Positions 7,981 through 15,872 of a DNA stretch of 21,403 nucleotides are shown here, piece after piece; within the stretch, counting starts at the first letter, position 1; each line of letters starts with the position of its first letter. Made by a program: the position numbers and the translations under genes. The stretch is from JAPLKB01 sp964429485. Lineage in GTDB: Bacteria > Desulfobacterota > Syntrophorhabdia > Syntrophorhabdales > Syntrophorhabdaceae. The stretch covers positions 1 to 21,403 of the forward strand of contig CAYSBW010000036.1 of NCBI GenBank assembly GCA_964429485.1, written 5' to 3'. A model generated the notes under the pieces. That model saw only the letters and a program-made list of their open reading frames with translations, did not search any database and was not told the origin of the DNA.

Positions 7981-7994
7981 GTGTCTCATTTTTT
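7970..7994 (+). terminator. Rho-independent terminator of the dusB unit, overlapping both convergent stop codons
   Basis: GAGACA (7970-7975), a 6-base loop, TGTCTC (7982-7987) and then, after one A, TTTTTT (7989-7994) form a 6-bp perfect hairpin with a U-run on the plus strand. The dusB stop (7978-7980) lies in the loop, and the fabH-like stop (complement of 7986-7988) lies at the stem end. The minus-strand side has no T-run, so it should work for dusB only. Confidence 0.65.
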
Positions 7995-8930
7995 CAGAAG
8001 CATTGCCCCGCTTGAGTAACCACCCCCGAAAACTGCAATAACAATAAGTTCACCTTTTTTAAATTTATGCCAGTTCTGTGATAACCCGATAAGTGTACTT
8101 GCACTGCCTGTGTTACCGCTATTTTCGATGTTCATGATGAGCTTTCCGTTTTTTAAGCCCAGGGTTTCTGCAACATGGACAATAATTCTTGAATTTGCCT
8201 GATGGGGAATGAAGTATGAAATATCTTCCGGTTTAAAATCGTTTTTCTTTAATAAATTTTCAACTTCATAAACCATATGTTTGCATGCGTAGATAAAAAC
8301 ATCCTTGCCATAGGGCATTTGCAGGCCACCATTTCTGGGTCTTAAATACACGCCATCAAGACCCTTTCCTATATCTGCAAGCCCTGTTGTGTTAATATCG
8401 AGTATCTCAATATCTTCTTCGGAAATTCTTTCCTTGGAAATAAGTGCTGCTCCTGCGCCATCCCCCCATAGATAACCTGATTGTTTATCCATATCATTGC
8501 TGTATGCAGTATTATGCTCAGAAGCGACAACGAGAGCTTTTTTTGACTTGTTTATGGCAAAGTAACCTTCTACGACTTCAACTGCATTGATAAAAGACGA
8601 ACATGCAGAAGAAATGGACAGAGCCTTGGCTCTGGAAATGGCAAAATAGCTTTGAATTGCATGGGCATTGGTTGCAATGGTGTCGTAGGGGGTATATGTT
8701 GCACCGACAATAAGGTCTATTTCTTTCAGATTGTAGGGAAGTTTATTGAGCCCCGATTTCAGGGCATCAATTGACATAGTATTGGTATTTTCGTTAATAT
8801 CTGCCTTTGCTCTTGATCTTATGCCGGATCTTTTGTAAATCCAATCATCAGAGAGTTCTACCAGATTCGCATAGAACGAATTGGGAATAATGTTATCAGG
8901 CAAATAATGATAGGCTGCATTAATATACAT
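7986..8930 (-). CDS. Beta-ketoacyl-ACP synthase III (FabH-like)
   Basis: This thiolase-fold condensing enzyme would join an acyl-CoA primer to malonyl-ACP, starting fatty acid synthesis, or perform a related condensation. All three catalytic residues are visible in the 314-residue product: Cys110 in ISSACSSF, His243 in IPHQAN and Asn273 in NSGNTGSAS. The N-terminal SDDWIYKRSGIRSR and the WGDGAGAALI loop are typical of FabH. The ATG at 8930 gives the normal family N-terminus (MYINAAYHYLP) but lacks a good Shine-Dalgarno site. The gene stands alone, without plsX, fabD, fabG or acp, which are often clustered with fabH. It could therefore be a second, specialised KAS III rather than the main housekeeping enzyme. 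Its gene end converges on dusB with a 5-base gap. Confidence 0.88.
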   Translation of the reverse strand: MYINAAYHYLPDNIIPNSFYANLVELSDDWIYKRSGIRSRAKADINENTNTMSIDALKSGLNKLPYNLKEIDLIVGATYTPYDTIATNAHAIQSYFAISRAKALSISSACSSFINAVEVVEGYFAINKSKKALVVASEHNTAYSNDMDKQSGYLWGDGAGAALISKERISEEDIEILDINTTGLADIGKGLDGVYLRPRNGGLQMPYGKDVFIYACKHMVYEVENLLKKNDFKPEDISYFIPHQANSRIIVHVAETLGLKNGKLIMNIENSGNTGSASTLIGLSQNWHKFKKGELIVIAVFGGGYSSGAMLLKK

Positions 8931-9213
8931 ATATTATCTGTTATATAGGATGTTATCCTTTTTTAATAATTCTGATATGATAGCTACAATCCTTTAATTG
9001 TTAAGGGAATATCTTTCAAGGAAGATTAGAATAATCATAACAGGGACAAGGGCATCGAGAAAACTTATTTTCCATCTCCTAGTAATACACTTTTTATAGA
9101 AATGATAATAGCAGTAATATCCAGTGGCGTCAACCATAAATATAACTAAATATAGTAAAACCTTCAGGCCTGTTGTATAAATTAATCATGATCAGAAGAA
9201 AAAAGGAGAGGCT
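8931..9213. other. Divergent intergenic region between the fabH-like gene and phr
   Basis: These 283 bases must carry the promoters of two divergent genes, but I find no convincing -35/-10 pair on either strand. TATAAA at 9176-9181 is a possible -10 for phr, but its -35 is poor. The palindrome CAGGCCTG at 9165-9172 and the phr ribosome site GGAGAG at 9205-9210 are the only other marks. There is no open frame of coding character and no RNA gene that I recognise. Confidence 0.5.
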
Positions 9214-10560
9214 ATGCTGAAAGAGAGAATTGTTGCTTTCAGGGAAGGATTACTAAAAAATGGCCCTGTTGTATACTGGATGAGTCGTGATCAGCGGGCA
9301 GAAGATAACTGGGCTATTATTTATGCTCAGGAACTGGCTATTGAAAGAAAAGCGCCCCTTGCAGTGGTTTTCTGTCTTGCGCCTGAATTTCTTGGTGCAA
9401 CAATCCGCCAGTACACCTTTATGCTGTCAGGATTAAAGGAGCTTTCCGGAAAGCTTAAAGCTTTGTCCATTCCTTTTTTCATATTAAAAGGTAAACCCGG
9501 TATTACTGTTTCACAGTTTGTAATTAATCATGGAGTTTCTGTCCTGGTAAGCGATTTTGATCCTCTTCGTCCAAAAAAACAGTGGAAGGAGGAGGTTGAA
9601 AAAAGTACTGATATTACTTTTTTTCATGTAGACGCTCATAATATTGTTCCATGTACTACAGCATCTCAAAAAGCAGAATATGGTGCTTATACGATCAGAA
9701 AAAAAATTCAGAGAGCTCTGCCTTTTTTTATGGATGATACTCCTTCTCTGGAAAAACACCCCTTTTCCTGGAAGGAGGAGGTTCCAACCATTGAATGGCA
9801 TAACATTGTTGATTCACTGATAGTGGATAGAACTGTGAAAGAAGTTGGCTGGATAGCTCCCGGCGAGAAATCAGCTTGTGAGTCTTTAGAAAGTTTTATT
9901 GAAACCAGTCTTGAATTATATGAAAATGAGAGAAATAATCCTGTTGCAAAGGGACAATCCGATCTTTCACCTTATCTGCATTTTGGTCAGCTTTCCGCGC
10001 AACGTGTTGCTCTGGAAATTGCGAAAGCCGGTATTGCAGGTACTAGGAGGGATGTTTTTCTTGAGGAGCTTATAATTCGGAGGGAACTTTCCGATAATTT
10101 TTGTTTATATAATCCCTTCTATGACAGTTTTGATGGCTTTCCTTCTTGGGCACGTCAAAGTCTTGACAGGCACAGGAAAGACAAAAGACCCTTTCTTTAT
10201 TCAAGAGAAGAATTCGAAAGAGCTGAAACACACGATCTGTTATGGAATGCTTCTCAGATGGAGATGGTAAAGAAAGGTAAAATGCATGGTTATATGAGAA
10301 TGTACTGGGCGAAAAAGATACTTGAATGGACAGAATCACCGGAAGAAGCTATAGACACAGCTATATACCTTAATGACAGATATGAACTGGATGGCAGGGA
10401 TCCTAACGGATATGCAGGTATAGCATGGAGTATCGGCGGTGTCCATGACCGGGCATGGAATGAAAGAAGTGTTTTTGGAAAAATACGTTATATGAGCTAT
10501 AATGGATGTAAATCAAAATTCAATATCAAGGCTTATATTGAGAATGTGGAAAAATTGTAA
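9214..10560 (+). CDS. phr: Deoxyribodipyrimidine photolyase, class II CPD type
   Basis: This flavoenzyme uses blue light to split cyclobutane pyrimidine dimers in DNA. The 448-residue length and the motifs fit class II rather than the E. coli-type class I. VVYWMSRDQRAEDNWAIIYAQ (residues 19-39) opens the antenna/Rossmann domain. SDLSPYLHFGQLS and RRELSDNFCLYNP lie in the FAD domain, and AKKILEWTESPEEA, NDRYELDGRDPNGYAGIAWS and GGVHDRAWNERSVFGKIRYM form the conserved C-terminal flavin pocket. ATG 9214 is preceded by GGAGAG with a 3-base gap. It is a single-gene unit, convergent with nadB 11 bases away. Class II enzymes occur in plants, animals, methanogens and a scattering of bacteria, so horizontal ancestry is plausible. 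Confidence 0.95.
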   Translation: MLKERIVAFREGLLKNGPVVYWMSRDQRAEDNWAIIYAQELAIERKAPLAVVFCLAPEFLGATIRQYTFMLSGLKELSGKLKALSIPFFILKGKPGITVSQFVINHGVSVLVSDFDPLRPKKQWKEEVEKSTDITFFHVDAHNIVPCTTASQKAEYGAYTIRKKIQRALPFFMDDTPSLEKHPFSWKEEVPTIEWHNIVDSLIVDRTVKEVGWIAPGEKSACESLESFIETSLELYENERNNPVAKGQSDLSPYLHFGQLSAQRVALEIAKAGIAGTRRDVFLEELIIRRELSDNFCLYNPFYDSFDGFPSWARQSLDRHRKDKRPFLYSREEFERAETHDLLWNASQMEMVKKGKMHGYMRMYWAKKILEWTESPEEAIDTAIYLNDRYELDGRDPNGYAGIAWSIGGVHDRAWNERSVFGKIRYMSYNGCKSKFNIKAYIENVEKL

Positions 10561-10575
10561 TCAGCAGCGTATTAC
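10550..10575 (-). terminator. Weak candidate terminator after nadB
   Basis: On the minus strand GTAAT (10575-10571), a 9-base loop and ATTAC (10561-10557) are followed by AA and TTTTT (10554-10550). The stem is only 5 bp and AT-rich, so function is doubtful. It overlaps the stop codons of both convergent genes. Confidence 0.25.
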
Positions 10576-12140
10576 TTTATAAAATGAGCGCCTCTGCTGC
10601 TTCTGTTTGTAAAGGCTGCTTCAGCTATTATGAGGGCAGTCCTTATTCCGTTCCTCAGATTTATCACCATTGGTTCAAGGTGTGCCCTTCGATAAAAATC
10701 ATCAATCCTGTTTTTCAGGTAGCCAAGATCTGCTATTGCCCTTTCAAGTCTTTTTACAGTTCTTATGATGCCGACATAATTCCACATTGTTGACCTTATA
10801 CTTACCCAGTCCTGTTGTACAAGAGCGGGATCAGCTTCCTGCTCTCGTGCCGGGAACTGCCATGGCGGAATTTCAGATTCTTTGTATGGTTTTGAATTAT
10901 AAAAGTTATTTGCTATGTGGCGGGCAGATTTGATACCCCAGACAAGACCTTCCAGCAAGGAGGTAGAGGCAAGCCTGTTTGCGCCGTGGATGCCTGTTGC
11001 TGTTACTTCTCCAGCAGCATATAGCTTTTTTAAAGATGTTTTACCGTCATTATCCACAAGCACACCTCCACAGCCGTAATGGGCTGCAGGCACTACAGGT
11101 ATAGGTCCTTTAAGCATGTCTATGTCCAGAGACAGGCATCTTTCGTATATTGTGGGAAACCTCTTTTTTATATCTATCTTTGCATATGAGGCAATATCGA
11201 GATAAACATAGGAATCTCCTCTTTTTATCATCTCTTCATATATGGCTCTTGTCACTTCATCTCTTGGTGCAAGCTCCCCAAGAGGAGAGTGGTTTTCCAT
11301 AAATGTTTCCCCTGATCTTGTTTTAAGTCTGGCACCTTCACCCCTCACTGCCTCGGAAATGAGAAACCCGTCAGCATCTTTATGAAAGAGAGTTGTAGGG
11401 TGGAACTGTATATATTCCATATTGATGATTCGGGCGCCTGCTCGATGAGCCATGGCAATTCCTTCGCCTGTTGAGCCCGGCGGGTTGGTGGTGTGCAGAT
11501 ATATGCCTGCAGGTCCTCCTGTTGCGAGTATGGTGTAGGGTGAAAATATCCTTTCAACCTGCTCGCTTGTGTTGTTTAGTATGTATGCGCCGATGCATTC
11601 CGGCTCAAGATAAAGGGAGACAGGATTTGTAGAATGATGGGGTATGGTAAGCAGGTCTATGGCTGTGTAATTGGCAAACATCCTGACATTTTTTAATTTA
11701 TTTACATATTTTATAAGACCTTCTTCGATATATTTTCCTGTGGAATCCATACAATGGAGAATCCTGCGTTTTGAATGGCTTGCCTCTCTGGCATATTCGT
11801 ATTCAGTGTTTTCAGTACGAGAAAAGCAAACTCCTATTTTATCTATGAGGAATTCCTTTACCAGCACAGGACCTTCACTGGCGATTATATTGACAGCAGA
11901 AAGGTTGGATATGCCATCTCCTGCATCTATTATATCCTTTATGAGAAGTTCCGGTGAATCATCCTGGCCCATGGAGACTATTCCTCCCTGAGCGTAATAG
12001 GTATTTGATTCTTCAATAGATCCTTTTGTTACTACAATGACATCAAGACCGTATTCAGCAGCAGTTATTGCAGCAGAAAGACCTGCTATGCCTGAACCGA
12101 TAACAAGAATGTCGCAGGAGTGAATATTATCATGGTTCAT
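10572..12140 (-). CDS. nadB: L-aspartate oxidase
   Basis: This FAD enzyme oxidises L-aspartate to iminoaspartate, the first step of de novo NAD synthesis; anaerobically it can use fumarate as acceptor. The 522-residue product shows the FAD-binding ILVIGSGIAGLSAA (residues 11-24), SNTYYAQGGI, the active-site region HPTTL and EAVRGEGARL, RDEVTRAIYEEM, and the flavin-proximal YAAGEVTATGIHGANRLAS. A C-terminal helical domain follows. The frame is open back to 12203, but I chose ATG 12140 because it gives the normal family N-terminus, begins one base after the nadA stop and has GGAG 10 bases upstream. The longer form would only add 21 residues read from inside nadA. It is the last gene of the nadC-nadA-nadB operon, and its product passes directly to NadA. 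Confidence 0.95.
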   Translation of the reverse strand: MNHDNIHSCDILVIGSGIAGLSAAITAAEYGLDVIVVTKGSIEESNTYYAQGGIVSMGQDDSPELLIKDIIDAGDGISNLSAVNIIASEGPVLVKEFLIDKIGVCFSRTENTEYEYAREASHSKRRILHCMDSTGKYIEEGLIKYVNKLKNVRMFANYTAIDLLTIPHHSTNPVSLYLEPECIGAYILNNTSEQVERIFSPYTILATGGPAGIYLHTTNPPGSTGEGIAMAHRAGARIINMEYIQFHPTTLFHKDADGFLISEAVRGEGARLKTRSGETFMENHSPLGELAPRDEVTRAIYEEMIKRGDSYVYLDIASYAKIDIKKRFPTIYERCLSLDIDMLKGPIPVVPAAHYGCGGVLVDNDGKTSLKKLYAAGEVTATGIHGANRLASTSLLEGLVWGIKSARHIANNFYNSKPYKESEIPPWQFPAREQEADPALVQQDWVSIRSTMWNYVGIIRTVKRLERAIADLGYLKNRIDDFYRRAHLEPMVINLRNGIRTALIIAEAAFTNRSSRGAHFIK

Positions 12141-12141
12141 T

Positions 12142-13206
12142 TCAGTTGATCTCCAGCATTCTCTTAAGGGCTTTATGCGCAAGTTCAATATACGATTTAT
12201 CAATATAAACAGGGTTGATCCTTTTTCCTTCTATTATGCCTTCGAGAACGTAGAGGAGTTTTTCAGGTGTGACTTTTGCCATATCATTACATCCCGATAT
12301 TTTCAGAGGTATAATGAATTTATCAGGATTTGATTTTATCATACTATTCACAAAGTTTATCTCTGTACCTATTGCCCACTTTGAACCTGCATCGGAGCTT
12401 TCCACTATGTTTTTGATAAAGCTTGTTGATCCTGCAAAATCAGATAGATTGACAATATCAGGCGAACATTCGGGATGTACAACTACTTTTATGTTATCAT
12501 GTTTGTTTTTGAGATTTTCCATATCTTTTTTTGAAAATGTCGTATGGGTGACACAGAAGCCTTTCCATACAAAGGCCAGAGCATTTTTCATTAAAACAAT
12601 ATTTTTATCTCCGTTATCTGCAAGGGGATCCCAGAGAAATATTCTGTCATCACTGATGCCCGTTGAATGGGCTGTGTTTCTTCCAAGATTTTCATCAGGG
12701 AAGAAGAAGGGGGTTTTGCTTTCTGACAGAATATGCTCCATAATTTTTTTTGCATTGGCAGATGTACATGCCATACCTTCATTCCGACCGCAGAAAGCTT
12801 TTAAATCGGTGTTGGAATTGACGTAGACAACAGGAACAACTTTTTTATCCGTTTTTTGTATGGCAGCCCACGCTTTTTCCACATCATTGATGTTGGCCAT
12901 CTCTGCAAGGGAACATTTTGCATCAGGTTCCGGGTGGAATACTTCCTGTTCAGGACTGCAGAGGATCCTTGCTGTTTCTGCCATAAAAGAAACAGCACAG
13001 AAAACAATATAGCGGGCATTCTTCTGTTTCGAGGCTGCCTGTGCCAGTTGAAGAGAATCTCCGACAAAGTCGGCAAATCTTACGATATCATGATGTTCGT
13101 AATAATGGGCAAGTATGATTAAATCCTTTCCAAGTTTTTTCTTTGCAAATTCAATTTTTTCAAGTACATCAGCTTTTTTCTTTATTTGTCCGTTAAAATC
13201 AGTCAT
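12142..13206 (-). CDS. nadA: Quinolinate synthase
   Basis: This 4Fe-4S enzyme condenses iminoaspartate with dihydroxyacetone phosphate to quinolinate. The 354-residue product fits the family's single-cluster form. The three probable cluster ligands are Cys98 (AKCSLAEMA), Cys218 (GFCVTHTTF) and Cys306 (SGCNDMAKVT). Substrate motifs are ILAHYYEHHD (residues 31-40), YVNSNTDLKA (128-137), PDENLGRNTA and HPECSPDIV. ATG 13206 has AAGGAG 5 bases upstream and lies one base after the nadC stop, while its own stop is one base before nadB. Because the cluster is oxygen-sensitive, the enzyme suits an anaerobic or microaerobic lifestyle but does not prove it. Confidence 0.96.
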   Translation of the reverse strand: MTDFNGQIKKKADVLEKIEFAKKKLGKDLIILAHYYEHHDIVRFADFVGDSLQLAQAASKQKNARYIVFCAVSFMAETARILCSPEQEVFHPEPDAKCSLAEMANINDVEKAWAAIQKTDKKVVPVVYVNSNTDLKAFCGRNEGMACTSANAKKIMEHILSESKTPFFFPDENLGRNTAHSTGISDDRIFLWDPLADNGDKNIVLMKNALAFVWKGFCVTHTTFSKKDMENLKNKHDNIKVVVHPECSPDIVNLSDFAGSTSFIKNIVESSDAGSKWAIGTEINFVNSMIKSNPDKFIIPLKISGCNDMAKVTPEKLLYVLEGIIEGKRINPVYIDKSYIELAHKALKRMLEIN

Positions 13207-13207
13207 T

Positions 13208-14041
13208 TTAAACTCCTTCGTGGAGCAAGCTTATATCAAGGGACTTGAATGAATGTGTTAATGCGCCTATTGATATAAAATCTACACCTGTTTTTGCAAT
13301 ACTGCCAACCCTTTCAAGAGTCATGTTTCCTGATGCTTCAAGGAGTACCCTTTTCTTTGTAAAGGAAACTGCTTCAACTGTTGCTTCTGTATCCCAGTTG
13401 TCAAGGAGTATCCTGTCAATGTTTTCTTCAAGAGCTTCTTTTAATTCAGTCATGTTTTTTACTTCCACTTCCACAGGTACATTAGAATTTGCTCTGACCC
13501 TTTTAACTGCCTCTTTGATAGATCCTGCAACAGCGATATGATTTTCCTTAATAAGAGCCATCTCACTGAGGTTGACTCTGTGATTGGTGCCTCCACCCAT
13601 TTTTACAGCGTATTTTTCAGCAAGCCTGTGCCCGGGTGAAGTTTTTCTTGTATCCAGTATTTTTGCTTCTGATTCTCTAACTGCATCGACAAACATTTTT
13701 GTAAATGTGGCTATCCCGGATAATCTCTGGAGAATATTTAAAGCAACTCTTTCGCCAGTAAGGATCGCTCTTGTTTTTCCTCTGACAAGAGCGATAATAT
13801 CACCTGCTTTTACAGGATTGCCATCGCTTATTACTTCTTCATACAAAAACTGATTGTCCAGCAGTACAAAAACCTCAGCTGCGAATATATTCCCTGCAAC
13901 AATTCCATTTTCCTTTGCTATTATGCGTGCCTTTGAAATATGATCTTCCGGTACAATAGAATCTGTTGTTATATCCCCTGTTCCCATATCTTCTTTAAGG
14001 TAGGAATTTATACTGTCCTTTATATAATCACTATTTTTCAT
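13208..14041 (-). CDS. nadC: Nicotinate-nucleotide pyrophosphorylase (quinolinate phosphoribosyltransferase)
   Basis: This enzyme transfers the phosphoribosyl group of PRPP to quinolinate with loss of CO2, giving nicotinate mononucleotide. The 277-residue product matches the usual length. It shows YLKEDMGTGDITTDSI near the N-terminus, ILDTRKTSPGHRLAEKYAV, GGGTNHRVNLSEMALIKENH (Arg, His and Lys that bind the two substrates), EVEVKNM and RILLDNWD. The frame is open from a TTG at 14080, but that TTG is the -35 element of a strong promoter. The ATG at 14041 gives the normal family N-terminus (MKNSDYIKDSINSYLKED), and no other start codon lies before the conserved region. No Shine-Dalgarno site precedes it. 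It heads the nadCAB operon. Confidence 0.94.
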   Translation of the reverse strand: MKNSDYIKDSINSYLKEDMGTGDITTDSIVPEDHISKARIIAKENGIVAGNIFAAEVFVLLDNQFLYEEVISDGNPVKAGDIIALVRGKTRAILTGERVALNILQRLSGIATFTKMFVDAVRESEAKILDTRKTSPGHRLAEKYAVKMGGGTNHRVNLSEMALIKENHIAVAGSIKEAVKRVRANSNVPVEVEVKNMTELKEALEENIDRILLDNWDTEATVEAVSFTKKRVLLEASGNMTLERVGSIAKTGVDFISIGALTHSFKSLDISLLHEGV

Positions 14042-14051
14042 AAGATTCGAT

Positions 14052-14080
14052 AGTATAAAACTGCAAAGGTCATGAGTCAA
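14052..14080 (-). promoter_or_regulatory. Strong sigma70-type promoter of nadCAB
   Basis: Read on the minus strand, TTGACT (14080-14075) and TATACT (14057-14052) are separated by 17 bases. Each hexamer has one mismatch to the consensus. The expected transcription start is about 14045, only a few bases before the nadC ATG at 14041, so the message would be almost leaderless. Confidence 0.6.
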
Positions 14081-14201
14081 CTATAGACTGTAATTTATTA
14101 TGATTCAGCAGAGAAATTTTTGGTTATTTTTTTATCCTCTTTTTGAATTTTCATCCAGTTGATCCTGACTCCTCCATGATGACAAACTCTGGATAAATCT
14201 T

Positions 14202-15872
14202 TCAATCCTTTTTTGATGAAAAATCCTTGTTGGATATTAGGCATCTGTTGTCCTGGCAGAGGATTTCCTGTTTATCGATAACCCCGAGCTCCTTCAGCTG
14301 GGTAAGCCTTTTTGCCTTGAATATAACCCATACCTGGTAATCTGACTTGAACATACGTATAAAATCATCCTGATTCAAAAATAACTCCCTCGCGTCAGGG
14401 TATTTTGATCCCATTTCCAGTTCACCTGTATCGTTGACAAGATATGTCTTTCCCTGAATATAAAACGTAAGTGTCTGATTATAGGAGCCGTAGTTCATGA
14501 CAGAATAATTTTCTGTTTCTCTCTCATTAATTATTTGTGCAAGTTTTTTTGTTGTATTAAATTGATCTATTACGTCTGCATGCAGCATAAGCGTTGTTGT
14601 CACAAAAAGAGAAAATCCGCCTAAAATATAAAATAATGATCTGAATGTGCAGGCTTTTTTAAAAAAAAGAAGGAATAGAATAATAATTGAGACACCTGAA
14701 AGCCCGAGTGAAAGACCTCTTATTTCAGGAGCTATGGAACTTATATCAGGAAACAACTTCAGTTGTTCTGCAAATAAATTTGTTCCACAGATTAATCCTG
14801 CTGCTGCGGTACAGACAAAAAAGACTCCGTAAATTATAATTTCCCGGTTTTCATGGACAGGTTTCTCCCACTCTGCATTAAAGAGATATCCCAGTATTAT
14901 GGATAGGGCTGGAAATACAGGGAGGATATAGGGTGGGAGCTTTGATCCTGATATGCTGAAAAAACAGAAAACAACAGCAGACCATATAAAGAAGAGCCGT
15001 AAATCCCTTATGCGCCACAAGTGGAGAACAGCCCTCGGAATAAATATTGACCATGGAAAGAGTCCTCCGAAGAGTACAGGGAGGAAATAGTACAGAGGCC
15101 CTGATCTGCTGTGTTTTGTTGTGATAAACCTCATGAAATGCTGATCGACAAAGAAGAACTGAAAAAATTCTTTTTCCTTTATGCACATTACAATGAACCA
15201 GGGAGCTGAGATTGCAAGGAAAAGAAGAAGACCCTTCACCGAGAGTATTTTCTTCAGAAGAAATATTTTTTTCTCAATGAGAAGAAAGATGAATATTGTT
15301 GCTCCAAGGAGAATGATTGCCACCAGTCCTTTCGTTAAAACTGCAAGAGCAAGGGCAGTAAAAAAACAATATAGAAAGAATTGCTTTTTTGAACAGTAGA
15401 ATTCAAAAAAAGCAAGCAGTGATGCAAAAAGAAGGAAGGTAAATAACATATCTGTTGTAACTATGTGAGACATGGCAAAGAGACCGAAAGAAGACATCAG
15501 TAACAGTGAGGATAATAATGCGGTCTTGCTGTTGAATCTTTTTGCAGTGCTGAAGTATGTTATTATTACGCACAAAAACGCGACAAGGGCATTGGGAAGT
15601 CTGAATGACCATTCATCTATACCGAATATTTTATAGGATAGGGATGTTATCCAGTACAGAAGAGGTGGTTTTTCAAAATAACGGACATAATTTAAATGGG
15701 GGACAATATAATCTCCCTTTTCGACCATTTCCCGGGGTATTTCTGCGTATCTTCCTTCATCAGGTTCCTTTAAGGAATATTCACCGAGGCTATAGAAAAA
15801 GAAAAGATATGAAGCAATTATGAATATAAGCAAAAAAACAGCTCTTTCCCCCTTTTTGTTCTTAAAATACAT
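14202..15872 (-). CDS. ArnT-like membrane glycosyltransferase (PMT superfamily), copy 1
   Basis: This is a polytopic inner-membrane glycosyltransferase of GT-C fold that moves a sugar from a polyprenyl-phosphate carrier to an acceptor on the periplasmic side. The founding family member ArnT adds aminoarabinose to lipid A; the substrate here is not known. The 556-residue product has the signature KEPDEGRYAEIPREMVEKG (residues 35-53), with the catalytic-type Asp-Glu pair (38-39) in the first periplasmic loop. FEKPPLLYWITSLSYKIFG and about a dozen hydrophobic segments follow. The C-terminal 130 residues are hydrophilic. The ATG at 15872 lies inside the end of copy 2 (11-base overlap), with GGAG 10 bases upstream. 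Together they look like a translationally coupled pair. Confidence 0.9.
   Translation of the reverse strand: MYFKNKKGERAVFLLIFIIASYLFFFYSLGEYSLKEPDEGRYAEIPREMVEKGDYIVPHLNYVRYFEKPPLLYWITSLSYKIFGIDEWSFRLPNALVAFLCVIITYFSTAKRFNSKTALLSSLLLMSSFGLFAMSHIVTTDMLFTFLLFASLLAFFEFYCSKKQFFLYCFFTALALAVLTKGLVAIILLGATIFIFLLIEKKIFLLKKILSVKGLLLFLAISAPWFIVMCIKEKEFFQFFFVDQHFMRFITTKHSRSGPLYYFLPVLFGGLFPWSIFIPRAVLHLWRIRDLRLFFIWSAVVFCFFSISGSKLPPYILPVFPALSIILGYLFNAEWEKPVHENREIIIYGVFFVCTAAAGLICGTNLFAEQLKLFPDISSIAPEIRGLSLGLSGVSIIILFLLFFKKACTFRSLFYILGGFSLFVTTTLMLHADVIDQFNTTKKLAQIINERETENYSVMNYGSYNQTLTFYIQGKTYLVNDTGELEMGSKYPDARELFLNQDDFIRMFKSDYQVWVIFKAKRLTQLKELGVIDKQEILCQDNRCLISNKDFSSKKD

Noticed and set aside
8947..8964. 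AGGAT-GTT-ATCCT hairpin followed by a T-run on the plus strand
   Set aside because: It looks like a terminator, but no plus-strand transcript should reach it because dusB ends at the 7970-7994 terminator. The stem is only 5 bp.
12141..12203. Longer nadB starting at 12203
   Set aside because: It would add 21 residues read from within nadA, whereas ATG 12140 has a ribosome site and the normal family N-terminus.
12269..12826. 185-codon open frame antisense to nadA
   Set aside because: It is fully inside a certain gene. Its protein reading has no family features and it has no ribosome site or promoter.
14042..14080. Longer nadC starting from TTG 14080
   Set aside because: The TTG is the -35 hexamer of a strong promoter, and the extra 13 residues are not typical of the family.
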